5,983 bases of DNA from Halobacteriales archaeon QH_10_70_21. GTDB lineage: Archaea > Halobacteriota > Halobacteria > Halobacteriales > Haloarculaceae. Each line of letters opens with the position of its first letter. Positions within the stretch are counted from its first letter, which is position 1. Where the stretch lies: positions 1-5,983 of the forward strand of contig PXQM01000129.1 of the NCBI GenBank assembly GCA_003021325.1, in the 5' to 3' direction. Below are positions 5,286 to 5,983 of this stretch, piece by piece. Below the pieces are notes generated by a model. It searched no databases, was not told the origin of the DNA, and saw nothing but the letters and a program-made list of their open reading frames with translations. A program made the translations under genes and the position numbers.

Positions 5286-5983
5286 TCAGGTGAACAGTTC
5301 GAGCCCGCGGGCCGGGTACGCGACGACGTGGTCGACGCCGACCGACCGCAGCGTCTCGATTCGCTCCCGGACCGTCTCGGCGTCGCCCACGAGGGTGAAG
5401 TCGGTCGCGGCCTCGAGCAGCACCTCGCGGGCCCGCCCGGTCGCGGTCGCGTCTGTCGCGGCGTCCTCGGGGAGCGCACGCCGGACGGGGCCGCGACGGC
5501 CGACGTAGCTGCCCACGGTGTCCAGCGTCTCGTCGGGGTCGTCGGTCAGAACCGTCGGCGCGTACAGCGCGACCTCGCCGTCGAAGCCAGCGGCGCGCAT
5601 CGCACGGACCTCCCGCTCCGTGGTCGCCGAGAGGAGCTCGAACTGCGTGCCGCCGGCCGCCAGCGCCAGCCGCTCGATACCCTCGGTGCCGACCCACGCG
5701 TCGGGCGACCGGTCCCGGGCCGCCCCCAGCCGCGGGGCGACGGCGCGTTTGGCCTCGCTCTCGGTCAGATAGGCGGGGTTGCCGGCGACGAGGACGCGCG
5801 TCGCCCCGCCGGGCAGCGTCGCCACCAGCGAGTCGTCGCCGAGCGGGTCGAAGCCGTCCGCCCGGACCGGCGTCGTCACGTAGCAGTCGAACGACGAGGC
5901 GAGCGCCTCGAACGTTGCGGGGTCCGGCAGGTGCTCGCGGCCCTCGTAGTCGACGACCGTCGCGTCGACGCCGAGCTCCAGCG
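5286..5983 (-). CDS. Luciferase-like/TIM-barrel haloarchaeal protein (DUF7388-like), 5' partial
   Basis: The frame is open to the right edge, so the N-terminus lies outside the window; 231 codons are visible. The part beyond 5879 (LELGVDATVVDYEGREHLPD and onwards) continues in frame upstream of an internal GTG, so that GTG is not the start. Repeating strand-helix units such as ATRVLVAGNPAYL, DAWVGTEGIERLALA, EVALYAPTVLTDD and VDHVVAYPARGLELF suggest a TIM-barrel fold. The end, with VGDAETVRERIETLRSVGVDHVVAYP, resembles the C-terminus of F420/flavin-dependent luciferase-like oxidoreductases. I associate this sequence with a haloarchaeal family listed as DUF7388 (from memory). No catalytic residues can be assigned and no reaction is claimed. 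The stop is one base before the FAD oxidoreductase start, indicating an operon and a possible shared redox role. Confidence 0.75.
   Translation of the reverse strand, partial: LELGVDATVVDYEGREHLPDPATFEALASSFDCYVTTPVRADGFDPLGDDSLVATLPGGATRVLVAGNPAYLTESEAKRAVAPRLGAARDRSPDAWVGTEGIERLALAAGGTQFELLSATTEREVRAMRAAGFDGEVALYAPTVLTDDPDETLDTVGSYVGRRGPVRRALPEDAATDATATGRAREVLLEAATDFTLVGDAETVRERIETLRSVGVDHVVAYPARGLELFT

Noticed and set aside
4505..5293. A 262-codon plus-strand frame opposite the oxidoreductase.
   Set aside because: Its composition is Val/Gly/Arg-rich with no domain, and the codon phase matches a shadow of the minus-strand gene.
1..5983. Search for tRNA/rRNA genes, CRISPR repeats, insertion sequences, attachment sites or inverted repeats.
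   Set aside because: I saw no clover-leaf, spaced repeats, transposase or terminal repeats. The intergenic spaces are all under 70 bases.

Overview
The window looks like chromosomal DNA of a haloarchaeon (class Halobacteria). The evidence is very high GC, strongly acidic proteins rich in Asp/Glu and poor in Lys, near absence of the tetranucleotide CTAG (one copy seen), and T-rich or TATA-like motifs about 25-29 bases upstream of several start codons, the spacing expected for leaderless archaeal transcripts. Several proteins belong to families that I associate mainly with haloarchaea or archaea. The gene order is dense and looks like ordinary core or accessory chromosome. I saw no mobile element, CRISPR array or RNA gene.

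Layout, left to right. (1) 1-566, plus strand: the C-terminal part of a MalK/UgpC-type sugar ABC transporter ATPase, cut by the window edge. (2) 608-1072, plus: a zinc-dependent nucleoside/base deaminase. (3) 1069-2715, minus: a radical SAM protein with a C-terminal helix-hairpin-helix (COG1031-like), convergent with the deaminase; the two stop codons interlock in one CTAG. (4) 2776-3588, minus: a DUF429-type predicted RNase H-fold protein. (5) A 68-bp divergent intergenic region with a promoter-like motif for each side. (6) 3657-3815 and 3812-4261, plus: a 52-residue zinc-ribbon-like protein overlapping by ATGA a small heat shock protein (Hsp20). (7) 4258-5284, minus: a D-amino-acid-oxidase-like FAD oxidoreductase that appears broken by an internal deletion with frameshift near its C-terminus. 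(8) 5286-5983, minus: the 3' part of a luciferase-like/TIM-barrel haloarchaeal protein, one base upstream of the oxidoreductase and probably co-transcribed with it.

Functionally the genes are mixed: transport, nucleobase salvage, two poorly characterised enzymes possibly linked to nucleic acids, a stress chaperone with a small zinc partner, and a flavin-type redox pair. I do not see a convincing new multi-gene system. The items most worth a second look are the damaged oxidoreductase, the uncharacterised radical SAM-HhH enzyme, and the coupled zinc-ribbon/Hsp20 pair.
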